Shown in pieces: positions 17,161 through 26,280 of a stretch of 64,000 bases of DNA. The notes beneath the pieces were generated by a model. It had not been told where the DNA came from. It saw only the letters and a program-made list of their open reading frames with translations, and ran no database searches. Source of the stretch: Mycolicibacterium mageritense. GTDB lineage: Bacteria > Actinomycetota > Actinomycetes > Mycobacteriales > Mycobacteriaceae. The stretch is from the NCBI RefSeq assembly GCF_010727475.1, contig NZ_AP022567.1, positions 4,402,001 to 4,466,000 on the forward strand, read 5' to 3'. A program made the translations under genes and the position numbers. How positions within the stretch are numbered: the stretch's first letter is position 1; every line of letters begins with the position of its first letter.

Positions 17161-19746
17161 GTGTGGCAGTCCGGAAATGCAGGGATGCACCCGGTGCCAT
17201 GGTTTCTTGCGACCACACCGTCATCGAGCCCGGAGATGTTGTCCCGCAACGCGATCACGCGGTTGCTCGACGAATATGGCGACGGCACACGGGCGATCCT
17301 GGTCGCCGCCCCGTCGGGCTTCGGCAAGACGGTGGCGGTAGCCCGCTGGGCCACCGATCGGGCACAGTACGCTCCCGGGTCGGTGGCATGGCTGACGCTG
17401 ACCGAGCGCATGAACGATCGCAGCGATGTGCTGCGCGGGATGCTCACCGCGCTGCTCAACGCCGCCGGTGACGACTGCGAACAATTCGGGCGGGCTCTGG
17501 CAGCGGTGTTCGACGCGACGGACTACGACGCCGCGGTTGCGGCCCTGACCGCGATCGAACCGCCGCACCCGGTGACGGTCGTCGTCGACGATCACCAACT
17601 CGCCCGTGCGGTGTGGCCGGACACCGACGTCGTGGACCTGGTCGAGAACGGCCCCAGGTGGCTGCGGTTCATCTTCCTCACCACAGACCCGGTGGCGCCC
17701 GAATGGATGCGGTTGCGGGTGCAAGAGCAGGTGGCCGTGATCGGTGCGGCCGAGCTGGCGTTCACCCGCGCCGAGGTGGAGGCACTGGCCGCGCGCGTCG
17801 ATGTGCCGGTGACGGCGCGCGACGTCGACAGCGTCATGGCCGCGACGAACGGCTGGCCGGGTGCCGTGCGGCTGATCCTCGTCAGCGGCGGCGCCGAGGG
17901 TTTCCACGCCGACATCGATCTCACCGATTACATCGCCACCGCGGTGCTGGCGCGGCTGCGTCCGGACCTGGCGGAATTCGCGTTGCACGCCACGGTGTGC
18001 CCGCGGGTCGACGAGAGCCTCGCACAAGCGCTGTCGGGACGCGCCGACAGCGGCGCACTGCTCGACGACTGCGTCGCGGCGGGTCTGTTCATCGAGCGCA
18101 TCGGATCCGGTAAAGATGCGGTGTATCAATGGCATTCGATCTTCGTCAGGCACTGCGGCGAAATCCTGCGACGTCGGCGGCCCGACGACTGGTATGCGCT
18201 CAATCGGCTTGCCGCCCGTGAGCTGGCCCGGCGGTATCCGCTGGAGGCCGTCGAACACGCGATCCGGGCCGATGACCGCGCCGGGTGCGACATCATCGCC
18301 GACCACTGGCTCGAACTGCTGCTGCAATCCCGTTCCGCGGCCTTGGATCACGCGTGCGTGAGGCTCGCCGAGGCCTTCGGCGAGGATCCGGAACTGCTCA
18401 TGATCCGATCCTGTTGCCGGGCGATGGCAGGCGACGATGTGATGGCACAGCTGCTGTTGGACCGGGCCTTGGCGATGGCTCCCACAGCGGAGACGTCGCG
18501 GCGGTTGGCGTTCATCGCCGATCTCACCCACATCCTGGTGTCCGACGACCGTGACACCATGGCGGCCGCGGCGGCGCGCGCGGAGGCGGCACTGATCGAC
18601 CGCGAGGTGGTGACCCCGCGCGTATATGCCTGCGCGCTGTTCGTGCTGGGCTGGGCGGATTCGCGGCTGCGGCGCGGGCCGGCGCGCGGGTCGGCGCTGC
18701 TGGAGGCCGCGGTGCACGAGTGCACAGCGCTGGGTCTCGACGAGGTAGCGCAACGCGCACGCCAGAACCTGGCGTTCGCGTTGGCCCACGCCGGTGAGCT
18801 TGGTCGGGCGAAGCGGGCGTTGCGGGCTGCGACCGCGCCGGGTGATTCCGCCCCTGAGCTGTGGCTGTCCCACGACGGCGACGGCATCACGACCTTCACG
18901 ACCGGCTGGATCGACTTCTGGTGCGGCGAGATCGAAACAGCCCTGGGGCATTTCGTCACCGCCGACGCGTCCTCAGGCGTCGGCTATCCCGATACCGCAC
19001 GAATGTTCTTGTGCTTCAGTGCATCGACTCTGCGGGACGACGATGCACTCGACATCGCCGAGGTGGCCGTGACCCGCATGCCCGATGTGGACACGCACGG
19101 TGTGCCGTGGGTCAGCTACACCACCGCGAGTCGTGCGCGCATCGCCGAGGCACGTGGGCAGCATGCCGTCGCGCTGGAGTTGGCGGCCAGTGTGGTCGAT
19201 TCCGTTCATGTGCCGATGGTGTCGGCCATGATGTCCGGGATGTGCCGGCGGCTCGGTGCTGTCGAGCTGGCGGCGAGGCTGGCGCAGCAGGCTCTGGAAC
19301 CGCAGGTGCCGGGCTATATCGCGGTGTACGCGCTGCACACGCTGGCCGTGATCGACTGGCAACGCGGCGATGCTGCCGCGGCCCATCGACGCATGGAGCA
19401 ACTGCTGGCGCTGGCGGCTCCGGAGCAGGTGCGCTACCAGTTCATCGACAACACCGATGTGTTCGGCAAGGAGCTGCTTGCGGCGCACATGTCGTGCACG
19501 GCGTACCGGTCCTTCGTCGAGGGCTCCCTCCTCATGTGCGAGGGGTTGACACGCCATCCGCCGTTCGCGGCTCTGACGGCCCGCGAGCGCGAGGTGCTGG
19601 CGTTCCTGCGGACACCGATGACCATGCAGGAGATCGCCGACAAGATGTCCGTGTCGGTGAACACGCTCAAGACCCATCAGCGCGCGATCTACCGCAAACT
19701 GGGCGCTGCCAACCGGCGTGAGGCCATCGCTCGCGCCGGCCGGTAG
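17161..19746 (+). CDS. MalT-type large LuxR transcriptional activator
   Basis: 861 residues. A P-loop (APSGFGKT, about 50-57) lies in a STAND-type ATPase domain. The acidic VVVDDHQLA segment serves as the Walker B region (about 140-148). A helical repeat domain of about 450 residues follows, then a C-terminal LuxR helix-turn-helix (LTAREREVLAFL... MTMQEIADKMSVSVNTLKTHQRAIYRKLGA, last 60 residues). Such proteins bind an inducer and ATP, oligomerise and activate transcription. Start GTG is chosen from the -10 box just upstream. It lies 49 bases after the alkylsulfatase, which is the most likely target. Confidence 0.85.
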   Translation: MWQSGNAGMHPVPWFLATTPSSSPEMLSRNAITRLLDEYGDGTRAILVAAPSGFGKTVAVARWATDRAQYAPGSVAWLTLTERMNDRSDVLRGMLTALLNAAGDDCEQFGRALAAVFDATDYDAAVAALTAIEPPHPVTVVVDDHQLARAVWPDTDVVDLVENGPRWLRFIFLTTDPVAPEWMRLRVQEQVAVIGAAELAFTRAEVEALAARVDVPVTARDVDSVMAATNGWPGAVRLILVSGGAEGFHADIDLTDYIATAVLARLRPDLAEFALHATVCPRVDESLAQALSGRADSGALLDDCVAAGLFIERIGSGKDAVYQWHSIFVRHCGEILRRRRPDDWYALNRLAARELARRYPLEAVEHAIRADDRAGCDIIADHWLELLLQSRSAALDHACVRLAEAFGEDPELLMIRSCCRAMAGDDVMAQLLLDRALAMAPTAETSRRLAFIADLTHILVSDDRDTMAAAAARAEAALIDREVVTPRVYACALFVLGWADSRLRRGPARGSALLEAAVHECTALGLDEVAQRARQNLAFALAHAGELGRAKRALRAATAPGDSAPELWLSHDGDGITTFTTGWIDFWCGEIETALGHFVTADASSGVGYPDTARMFLCFSASTLRDDDALDIAEVAVTRMPDVDTHGVPWVSYTTASRARIAEARGQHAVALELAASVVDSVHVPMVSAMMSGMCRRLGAVELAARLAQQALEPQVPGYIAVYALHTLAVIDWQRGDAAAAHRRMEQLLALAAPEQVRYQFIDNTDVFGKELLAAHMSCTAYRSFVEGSLLMCEGLTRHPPFAALTAREREVLAFLRTPMTMQEIADKMSVSVNTLKTHQRAIYRKLGAANRREAIARAGR

Positions 19747-19756
19747 CGTTTTCCCG

Positions 19757-19814
19757 CGAGCAGTCGCGCCGGTACCCGGAAACGCCGTATTTGGGGTACC
19801 TTCACGACTGCTCG
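19757..19814 (+). terminator. Hairpin after the LuxR gene
   Basis: Inverted repeat starting 10 bases after the stop: outer arms CGAGCAGTCG / CGACTGCTCG are perfect, and GGTACCC / GGGTACC pairs further in. It belongs to the same loose family as the hairpins at 3651, 30954 and 58598 (arms beginning CGAGCAG). Probably a terminator without U tract. Confidence 0.6.
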
Positions 19815-19836
19815 GCAGGGGGAGGGAGCGCGGCAC

Positions 19837-20361
19837 ATGGTCGACGAACTGGTGACGGTGTACGACGCCGACGGCAACGAGACCGGCGTCGCGCCGCGCA
19901 GCCGGGTATACGCCGAAGGGTTGTGGCACGGCAGCGCCGGGGTTCTGGTGCGGTCGACCGACGGCGAGCGGATCTACGTGCACCGGCGCACCACGACCAA
20001 GGCGGTCTTCGCGGGCATGCACGACTGCCTGGCCGGTGGTGTGGTCGACCCCGGGGAGACGCCACTTGAGACCGCGACACGGGAACTGGCCGAGGAACTC
20101 GGCATCACCGATGTGCCGCTCACGCCGTTGGCAGCTGCGGCCTGGGACGGACAGTGGATCGGAAAACCGATGCGCTGTCACCTTTTTGCCTTCGAGGCCC
20201 GCTGCGACGGCCCGCTGCGGCATCAGCCGGAGGAGATCGCCGACGGGTGGTGGTGGACCGACGCCGAACTCGCGCGGCACCTGGCCGACCCGGACTGGCC
20301 GTTCGTACCGGACACCCGGGTGCTGATCCCGGAGCTGCTGCGCTTACGTCAACACCCTTGA
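19837..20361 (+). CDS. Nudix hydrolase
   Basis: 174 residues. The Nudix box reads GVVDPGETPLETATRELAEE followed by LGI, matching Gx5Ex7REUxEExGU exactly. The N-terminal DELVTVYDADGNETGVAPRSRVYAEGLWH resembles isopentenyl-diphosphate-isomerase-like and YfcD-type Nudix proteins. It hydrolyses a nucleoside-diphosphate-linked or similar substrate; which one cannot be told. GGGGGAGGGAG lies upstream of the ATG. It stands 53 bases ahead of the oxidase gene and may share its transcript. Confidence 0.85.
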   Translation: MVDELVTVYDADGNETGVAPRSRVYAEGLWHGSAGVLVRSTDGERIYVHRRTTTKAVFAGMHDCLAGGVVDPGETPLETATRELAEELGITDVPLTPLAAAAWDGQWIGKPMRCHLFAFEARCDGPLRHQPEEIADGWWWTDAELARHLADPDWPFVPDTRVLIPELLRLRQHP

Positions 20362-20414
20362 GGTAAACCCGCGGATGCTTCTTACTGGTGGTACCTCACC
20401 ATTCAGGAAGAATC

Positions 20415-21839
20415 GTGCAAACCGTTTTCGAACAGAATATTCCCGCCGCCGGCCTCATCGACCGATCGCTGGCCGACACCGTACTGCAGCCCTTCTGGCT
20501 CGACGACGTGCCGGTCAGGCCGGGGTATCCGACGTTGACCAGCGCTCCGTCGCACTACGACCTGGTGGTGGTCGGCGGTGGATACACGGGCCTGTGGTCG
20601 GCCTTGCTGGCAAAGCAGCGTGACCCGGGACTTCGGGTTGCCCTCGTCGAGGGACAGACGATCGGCTGGGCGGCCTCGGGGCGCAACGGCGGTTTCGTGG
20701 AAGCGTCGCTGACCCACGGCGCCGAGAACGGCCGCAATCGTTGGCCCGACGAGATCGAGGTTCTCGACCGGTTGGGTATGGAGAACCTCGACGCGATCGA
20801 GAAGACCGTCGATTCGCTGGGTCTCGACTGCGACTTCGAACGGACCGGTTCGATCGCGGTCGCGGTCGAGCCGTATCAGGCCGCCGAATTGGCGGCCGCG
20901 CCGACGCGATCCGACCAGGTTTACCTCGACCGGCGAGCCATCCGCGCGGAAGTCGCCTCGCCGACATACCTGGCCGGAGTGTGGTCGAAAGACAGTGCCG
21001 CACTGGCGCATCCCGCCAAGCTCGCGTACGAACTCGCTCGTGTGGCAAGTGAACTGGGCGTGGAGATCTACGAGCACAGCAAGGTGCTCGGCGTCGGCCA
21101 GGCGCGTCGCGGCGGGGCGATGTCCGTGCGCACCGAACGCGTATCCGTACGTGCCGACCGAGTCATCCTGGCGACCAACGGGTTTCCGTCGCTGCTGAAG
21201 CGATACCGCTATCACACGGTGCCGGTCTACGACTACGCGTTGATGACCGAACCGCTGACGGACGCCCAGCTGGCGTCGATCGGTTGGGGCAACCGCCAAG
21301 GCATCAGCGACATGTCGAACCAATTCCATTACTACCGCTTGTCGAAGGAAAACCGCATCCTGTGGGGCGGGTACGACGCCATCTATCACTTCGGCGGCCG
21401 TGTCCGGCCGGACTACGAGGATCGCGACGTGACCTATCGTCGTCTCGCGAGCCATTTCTTCACGACGTTCCCGCAACTGGAAGACGTCAGGTTCACCCAC
21501 CGGTGGGCCGGCATGATCGATACCTCGACGCGGTTCTGCGCGTTCTTCGGCTCCGCGTACGGCGATCGTGTCGGGTACGCCGCCGGGTTCACCGGGCTCG
21601 GCGTGGCCGCCACCCGGTTCGCCGCCGAGGTCATGCTCGACCGTTTCGCCGGAACACCGACGGAACGCACCGAACTCGAAATGGTCAAGTCGACACCGCT
21701 GCCGTTCCCGCCGGAACCGTTGGCATCGCTCGGAATTCAGGCGACCCGCTGGTCGCTGGACCGCGCCGACCATCGCGAAGGGCGCCGCAATGTGTTGCTG
21801 AAGGCGCTCGATTCCGTCGGGCTTGGGTTCGACTCGTGA
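20415..21839 (+). CDS. FAD-dependent amine oxidase/dehydrogenase (DAO family, PuuB-like)
   Basis: 474 residues from GTG 20415, which has AGGAAG four bases upstream (in-frame GTG 20388 would add nine residues and lacks such a site). The Rossmann FAD motif VVVGGGYTGLWSALLAK lies near residue 48, and GWAASGRNGG is the typical DAO second motif. GFTGLGVAATRFAAEVMLD near the C-terminus closes the FAD site. It resembles gamma-glutamylputrescine oxidases, which oxidise an amine to an aldehyde. The convergent operon encodes a polyamine-type importer, so it may oxidise the imported compound. The cupin gene overlaps its stop (GTGA). Confidence 0.85.
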   Translation: MQTVFEQNIPAAGLIDRSLADTVLQPFWLDDVPVRPGYPTLTSAPSHYDLVVVGGGYTGLWSALLAKQRDPGLRVALVEGQTIGWAASGRNGGFVEASLTHGAENGRNRWPDEIEVLDRLGMENLDAIEKTVDSLGLDCDFERTGSIAVAVEPYQAAELAAAPTRSDQVYLDRRAIRAEVASPTYLAGVWSKDSAALAHPAKLAYELARVASELGVEIYEHSKVLGVGQARRGGAMSVRTERVSVRADRVILATNGFPSLLKRYRYHTVPVYDYALMTEPLTDAQLASIGWGNRQGISDMSNQFHYYRLSKENRILWGGYDAIYHFGGRVRPDYEDRDVTYRRLASHFFTTFPQLEDVRFTHRWAGMIDTSTRFCAFFGSAYGDRVGYAAGFTGLGVAATRFAAEVMLDRFAGTPTERTELEMVKSTPLPFPPEPLASLGIQATRWSLDRADHREGRRNVLLKALDSVGLGFDS

Positions 21840-22162
21840 CATCCGTCGACGCGGCGGCGCTGGCGCTGGACCACGCGCCGATTCCGGCCGACTCGGTGGT
21901 GCACGGAGCACCGACCACAGGGCACCGTGACCTGATGTCGGTGGCCGACACGACGATCGGCGTGTGGGAACACACGCCCGGCGTCTCGCGTGATGTGGAG
22001 GCCGACGAGGTGTTCGTCGTCCTCGCCGGCGACGCGACGGTCACGTTCGACGACGGTTCCGCGCCGATCGATCTGCGCCCCGGCAGCCTCGTGCGCCTGC
22101 ACGCGGGGCAGCACACCACCTGGACCGTCCGGGAGACCCTGCGCAAGGTGTACGTCGCCTAA
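21836..22162 (+). CDS. Small cupin-domain protein
   Basis: 108 residues from a GTG overlapping the oxidase stop. A single cupin barrel of the Cupin_3 (ureidoglycine-aminohydrolase-like) type: GVWEHTPGVSRDVEADEVFVVLAGDATVTF and IDLRPGSLVRLHAGQHTTWTV. The same pairing with PuuB-like oxidases is common; the cupin may bind or sense the substrate. Its TAA interlocks with the TAG of the convergent permease gene (CTAA, 22159-22162). Confidence 0.82.
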   Translation: MTSVDAAALALDHAPIPADSVVHGAPTTGHRDLMSVADTTIGVWEHTPGVSRDVEADEVFVVLAGDATVTFDDGSAPIDLRPGSLVRLHAGQHTTWTVRETLRKVYVA

Positions 22163-23061
22163 CCGCCCGCCAGGGCGGACGCCATCTCCCGGGAGTCCGA
22201 ACCGGTACGGCGCAGCACGAAGGCGACGACGCCGAGCGCGACGAGCGTGAGGGCCAGCATCAGGGTGGACACCGCGGCCACCTCGGGGCGCAGCCCGACC
22301 TTCAGCGACGAGAAGATGTACACCGGCCACGGGGTGAACCCGGGCAGTTGCACGAAGCTCGACACGATCGTGTTGTCCAGGCTGAGCGTGAACGACATCA
22401 GGGCACCGGCCAGGATCCCGGGAAACGCCAGCGGCAGGGTGATCTGACGGAAGGCGTTCCACTTGCCGGCGTACAGGTCGGCGGCGGCCTCCTCGAGCCG
22501 TAGGTCGGCGCCTTGCATGCGGGCCCGGATGATGAACGTCACGACGGCAACAGACATCACGGTGTGCGCGATGACCAGGCGGATCAGGCCGTTGTTCATC
22601 GGCAGGAATCCGGCGTCGGTGCCCAGCGTCACGAACCAGGGCAGCAGCGAAATACCTGTCACCACTTCGGGTGTGACGAGCGTGACCGCGAGGATCGCGG
22701 TCAGCGCCGCGGCCCAGCGATTGCCGTTGCGCGAGCGTGCCAACGCCAGCCCGCCGAGGGTGCCGAGGATCGTGGACAGCACGGCCGCGCCGACCGCCGC
22801 CTGCAGCGACGTGAGCACCGAGTTCCTGATCATGACGTTGCCGAACGCGCTCGCGTACGCGTCGAATCCAAACCCCTGCCAGGCGGCCAGAATGCGGCCG
22901 GTGTTGAAGGAATACGCGATGATCACGACGATCGGCAGGAACAGGAACGCGTACACCACGATGCCCCAGACCCGCAGGCCGATGGAGATCGGATCCCAGC
23001 GTCTGCGCTTGCGCACCGGTGTCGCGATGGATGCGGCGGGACGCTCGACAGTGTCGGTCAT
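22159..23061 (-). CDS. Polyamine-type ABC transporter permease (PotC-like)
   Basis: 300 residues from the ATG overlapping the upstream permease stop (ATGA). Six membrane segments and the permease EAA loop (LEEAAADLYAGKWNAFRQITLPLAFPGI, in the third cytoplasmic loop). It is the second of two membrane subunits of an importer for spermidine/putrescine or related cations. Last gene of the minus-strand operon 27942-22159. Confidence 0.88.
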   Translation of the reverse strand: MTDTVERPAASIATPVRKRRRWDPISIGLRVWGIVVYAFLFLPIVVIIAYSFNTGRILAAWQGFGFDAYASAFGNVMIRNSVLTSLQAAVGAAVLSTILGTLGGLALARSRNGNRWAAALTAILAVTLVTPEVVTGISLLPWFVTLGTDAGFLPMNNGLIRLVIAHTVMSVAVVTFIIRARMQGADLRLEEAAADLYAGKWNAFRQITLPLAFPGILAGALMSFTLSLDNTIVSSFVQLPGFTPWPVYIFSSLKVGLRPEVAAVSTLMLALTLVALGVVAFVLRRTGSDSREMASALAGG

Positions 23062-23966
23062 GCGTGTGCCCCTTCGGGAATCGTGACGCGGCGGGACCGC
23101 TTGATGAGTGCCTTGACGACGAGGGCGACGACGCCGACCGCGACCACGGTGGCGAGGATGAAGGTCATCAGGATGATCGCCATTGCGGAGCCGAGTGCCC
23201 AGTTCTGGGCGATGTTGAACTGCGACGCGACGAGCTGGCCGATCATGTTGCCCTGCGCGCCGCCGAGCACGGACGCGGTGATGTAATCGCCCATCAGGGG
23301 GATGAACACCAGCAGGCACCCGGAGGCGATGCCGGGCAGTGCGGTCGGGATGGTGACGTCGAGAAAGGTTCGCAGGCGCCCCGCGCCGAGATCCTTGCTG
23401 GCTTCCCGCATGCTTGCCTCGGAGCGCTCCAGCGCAACGTACAACGGCAGGATCATGAGCGGCAGGTAGTTGTAGACCACGCCGATCTGTACCGCGGTCT
23501 GGGTGTACAGGATCGACAGCGGCCCGTCGGTCACCCCGAGCTTCGTCAGCGCGCCGGACACGAAACCCTCCGGGGACAGCATGATCTGCCAACCCAGGGT
23601 GCGAACCAGGAAGTTCGTCCAGAACGGGATCAAGACCAGCGCCAGCAGCATCGCGCGCCAGCGTGGGGCGACCTTGACAGCCAGCCAATACGCGAACGGA
23701 AGACCCACGACAAGGCAGATCAGCGTGCCGAGGCCGGCGATGCGCAGGGTGTTCCAGAACGTCGCCAGGAAGGTGGCGTCGGTGGCTTCGAGGTACCGGT
23801 CGAACGACAGCCGGTCATTGGACCGTGCGGTGTAGATGTCGGGCTTGTGCCCGAAGCTGTACCACCCGATCAGCGTGGTCGGGATCAGGAAGAAGAACAC
23901 CAGGTATGCCCACAGGGGAAAGGACAGCGTGGCATTGGATTTCGTGCCGGCAGACAGTCTTTTCAT
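23058..23966 (-). CDS. Polyamine-type ABC transporter permease (PotB-like)
   Basis: 302 residues; six membrane segments; EAA loop SMREASKDLGAGRLRTFLDVTIPTALPGI. First membrane subunit of the importer. It overlaps the binding-protein gene by four bases upstream and the PotC-like gene by four bases downstream, so the whole importer is translationally linked. Confidence 0.88.
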   Translation of the reverse strand: MKRLSAGTKSNATLSFPLWAYLVFFFLIPTTLIGWYSFGHKPDIYTARSNDRLSFDRYLEATDATFLATFWNTLRIAGLGTLICLVVGLPFAYWLAVKVAPRWRAMLLALVLIPFWTNFLVRTLGWQIMLSPEGFVSGALTKLGVTDGPLSILYTQTAVQIGVVYNYLPLMILPLYVALERSEASMREASKDLGAGRLRTFLDVTIPTALPGIASGCLLVFIPLMGDYITASVLGGAQGNMIGQLVASQFNIAQNWALGSAMAIILMTFILATVVAVGVVALVVKALIKRSRRVTIPEGAHA

Positions 23967-25117
23967 GCCGCCGCCCCGGCCTGCATGCGGTTGAAGATCT
24001 TCACCAGGCGCCCGCTGGCGTCGTTGACCTCACTGGGGGTCAGCCGATCCAGGGTGGCCTGGGTGGGGTAGATCAGGTCGGTCATCGGAACCTCGTTCTG
24101 CATGGCCAGTTGGCGCTGGCCGATCAGACCGGTCGGGTAGCCGATGTGTTCCATCTCCTTCATGCCGACTTCGGGTTCCAGCATGTAGTTGATGAATGCA
24201 TAAGCGGCGTCGGGATGTTTGGCGCCCTTGGCGATTGCCCAGGTGTCCATCCAGAGGTTGGCGGTGGGTGTGGGGAACACGAACCGCCAGCGATCCGGAT
24301 CGTCGTCCTCGAGCAGCGCAAGGCGGACATCTCCGTTGAACGCCTGCATCATGGCGAATTGGCCCTGCACCAGCTGTGCCGACACCTGGGACACGAACGC
24401 CGCGACGGTCGGGGAGATGGTGTCGACCATGAACCGCTCGCACGCGTCCAGTTGGCGCTCGTCGGTGGTGTTGAGGTTGAAGCCGTTGGCGGCGAAGAAG
24501 ACCGAACACACCTCCCACGGATCCTCGAGCAGCGTCGTCTTGCCTCGCGCCTCCTTCTGCGCAGCATCGAGAAAGTCGCCCCAGGAAGTCAGCTCGCGGT
24601 CGACGACCGTGGTGTCGTACACGAAACCCGTTGTGCCCCAGTTCTTGCACACCGCGTACTGGTTGGTCGGATCCCAGGGCTGGCGCAGATAGGTCGCCTC
24701 GACGTTGGCGAGGTTGGGCAGATACGAATGGTCGAGCTTCTCCAGCAGGCCCGCGTGCGCCATCATGGGCACGTAGCTTCCGGTGGGAACCACGATGTCG
24801 TAGCCGCTGGTGCCGCGGGCCGCGCCGAGTTTGGCCACGAGCTCCTCATTGGAGCCGAAGTTGTCGACCTGCACCGTGACGCCACGCTTGGAGAACTCGG
24901 CGAGGTTGTCCGGATCGTCGTAGTCGCCCCAGGAGTAGACGTTGAGTTGGTCTTCCAGCCTGCCGTCTGCAGGCGGGGACGGCACGCCGCCCCGCGCGCA
25001 GCCCGACAGCGCCAGGCCGGCGCCTGCCACCGCGAAGCCCGCGAGCAGGCTGCGCCGGGTGATCCGTTGAGCATCGCTGGGAGACGCCAGGATTCGCAGC
25101 TTGTCCATCGGGTTCAC
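23963..25117 (-). CDS. Polyamine-type substrate-binding lipoprotein (PotD-like)
   Basis: 384 residues from GTG 25117, which overlaps the ATPase stop (GTGA); ATG 25108 is possible. The signal has a twin arginine (TRRSLLAGF, 20-28) and a lipobox ending at Cys40 (LSGC). LNVYSWGDYDDPDNLAEF is the usual opening of PotD/PotF proteins, and GYDIVVPTGSYVPMM, GTTGFVYDTTVVD and ANLWMDTWAIAKGAKHPDAAYAFINYML follow as in that family. It captures the substrate outside the membrane and hands it to the two permeases. Confidence 0.9.
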   Translation of the reverse strand: MNPMDKLRILASPSDAQRITRRSLLAGFAVAGAGLALSGCARGGVPSPPADGRLEDQLNVYSWGDYDDPDNLAEFSKRGVTVQVDNFGSNEELVAKLGAARGTSGYDIVVPTGSYVPMMAHAGLLEKLDHSYLPNLANVEATYLRQPWDPTNQYAVCKNWGTTGFVYDTTVVDRELTSWGDFLDAAQKEARGKTTLLEDPWEVCSVFFAANGFNLNTTDERQLDACERFMVDTISPTVAAFVSQVSAQLVQGQFAMMQAFNGDVRLALLEDDDPDRWRFVFPTPTANLWMDTWAIAKGAKHPDAAYAFINYMLEPEVGMKEMEHIGYPTGLIGQRQLAMQNEVPMTDLIYPTQATLDRLTPSEVNDASGRLVKIFNRMQAGAAA

Positions 25118-26253
25118 CCGGCCGCCACGGTCGTGTCGGGGTCCGCGGGGAAGACGTGCACGGAATCGCCGTCCCAGCTGCAGCGGACCGCAGTGTGCAG
25201 ATCGAGCTCTCGGGCTCGGCCTGCGGGCATCCGGGCGAGCAGCTCCGATCCGGAATCGGTCGTCACGACGTACTGCACGGTCTCACCCAGGAAGGAGATG
25301 TTGGCCAGGGTTCCGTCGATCGCGTTGACCGGCGTTTCGCCCGAAACGGGGCCCACCGCGACGGACTCGGCCCGCACCACCGCCACCACGGGTGCACCCT
25401 CGCGGTGGCCGTCCATGGCAGTGCGGTCGGGCCGGATCGTGAAGTCGGGTCCGGTGAGAGTATCGGCGCCGGAGACCAGGCACCTGAGGAAGTTCTGCTT
25501 GCCGATGAAGCCGGCGACGAACGAGTTGGCGGGCGACCGGTAGATCTCGGCCGGGGTGCCGAGCTGCTGTATCGCGCCGTCGCGCATGACCACGACGCGG
25601 TCACTCATCGACAGCGCCTCTTCCTGGTCATGCGTGACGAACACGAACGTGATGCCCAGCTGGAGCTGAATCAGCTTGAGCTCCACCTGCATTTCCTCGC
25701 GCAGCTTGCGATCAAGCGCCGACATCGGCTCGTCGAGCAGCAGCACCTTCGGCCGGTTCACCAGGGCACGGGCCAGCGCCACGCGCTGTTGCTGTCCTCC
25801 GGAGAGATTCTTGGGGTTGCGGTCGGCGAAGCTTTCCATACGCGCGAGCCGCAGTGCTTCTCCGACGCGGCGGCCGATCTCGGCTCTGGGGGTGCGCTGC
25901 TGTCGCAGGCCGTAGGCGACGTTCTCCGCGACGGTCATATGGGGGAACAACGCGTACGACTGGAAGACGGTGTTGACGGGTCGCTTGTTCGGTGGCAGCC
26001 CGACGATGGAGGAGCCGTCGAGCACGATGTCGCCGCCGTCGGGCTCCTCGAATCCGGCGATCATCCGCAGCAGCGTCGTCTTGCCGCAGCCCGACGGCCC
26101 GAGCAGCGAGAGAAACTCCCCGGCCCGGATCTCCAGGTCGATGCCACCGACCGCGGTTGCCCCGCCGAACTGCTTGGTGACTCCGCGCAATCGGATTGCA
26201 GCGCCTGACTTCTGCGTCTGTTGCGGCACCGCGGCGATGGTGGCTTCGGTCAT
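25114..26253 (-). CDS. Polyamine-type ABC transporter ATPase (PotA-like)
   Basis: 379 residues. Walker A GPSGCGKTT, signature LSGGQQQRVA, Walker B VLLLDEP with D-loop SALD, and H-loop THDQEEA are all intact. A C-terminal TOBE domain (about 285-375) is typical of PotA/MalK ATPases. It powers the importer formed with the next three genes. It lies 27 bases after the amidohydrolase gene. Confidence 0.93.
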   Translation of the reverse strand: MTEATIAAVPQQTQKSGAAIRLRGVTKQFGGATAVGGIDLEIRAGEFLSLLGPSGCGKTTLLRMIAGFEEPDGGDIVLDGSSIVGLPPNKRPVNTVFQSYALFPHMTVAENVAYGLRQQRTPRAEIGRRVGEALRLARMESFADRNPKNLSGGQQQRVALARALVNRPKVLLLDEPMSALDRKLREEMQVELKLIQLQLGITFVFVTHDQEEALSMSDRVVVMRDGAIQQLGTPAEIYRSPANSFVAGFIGKQNFLRCLVSGADTLTGPDFTIRPDRTAMDGHREGAPVVAVVRAESVAVGPVSGETPVNAIDGTLANISFLGETVQYVVTTDSGSELLARMPAGRARELDLHTAVRCSWDGDSVHVFPADPDTTVAAG

Positions 26254-26280
26254 ATCGCGTTCCTTCTGGTCGTGGACAGG

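Noticed and set aside
20388..20414. Upstream GTG as start of the PuuB-like oxidase
   Set aside because: It lacks a ribosome binding site, whereas GTG 20415 has AGGAAG at proper distance.
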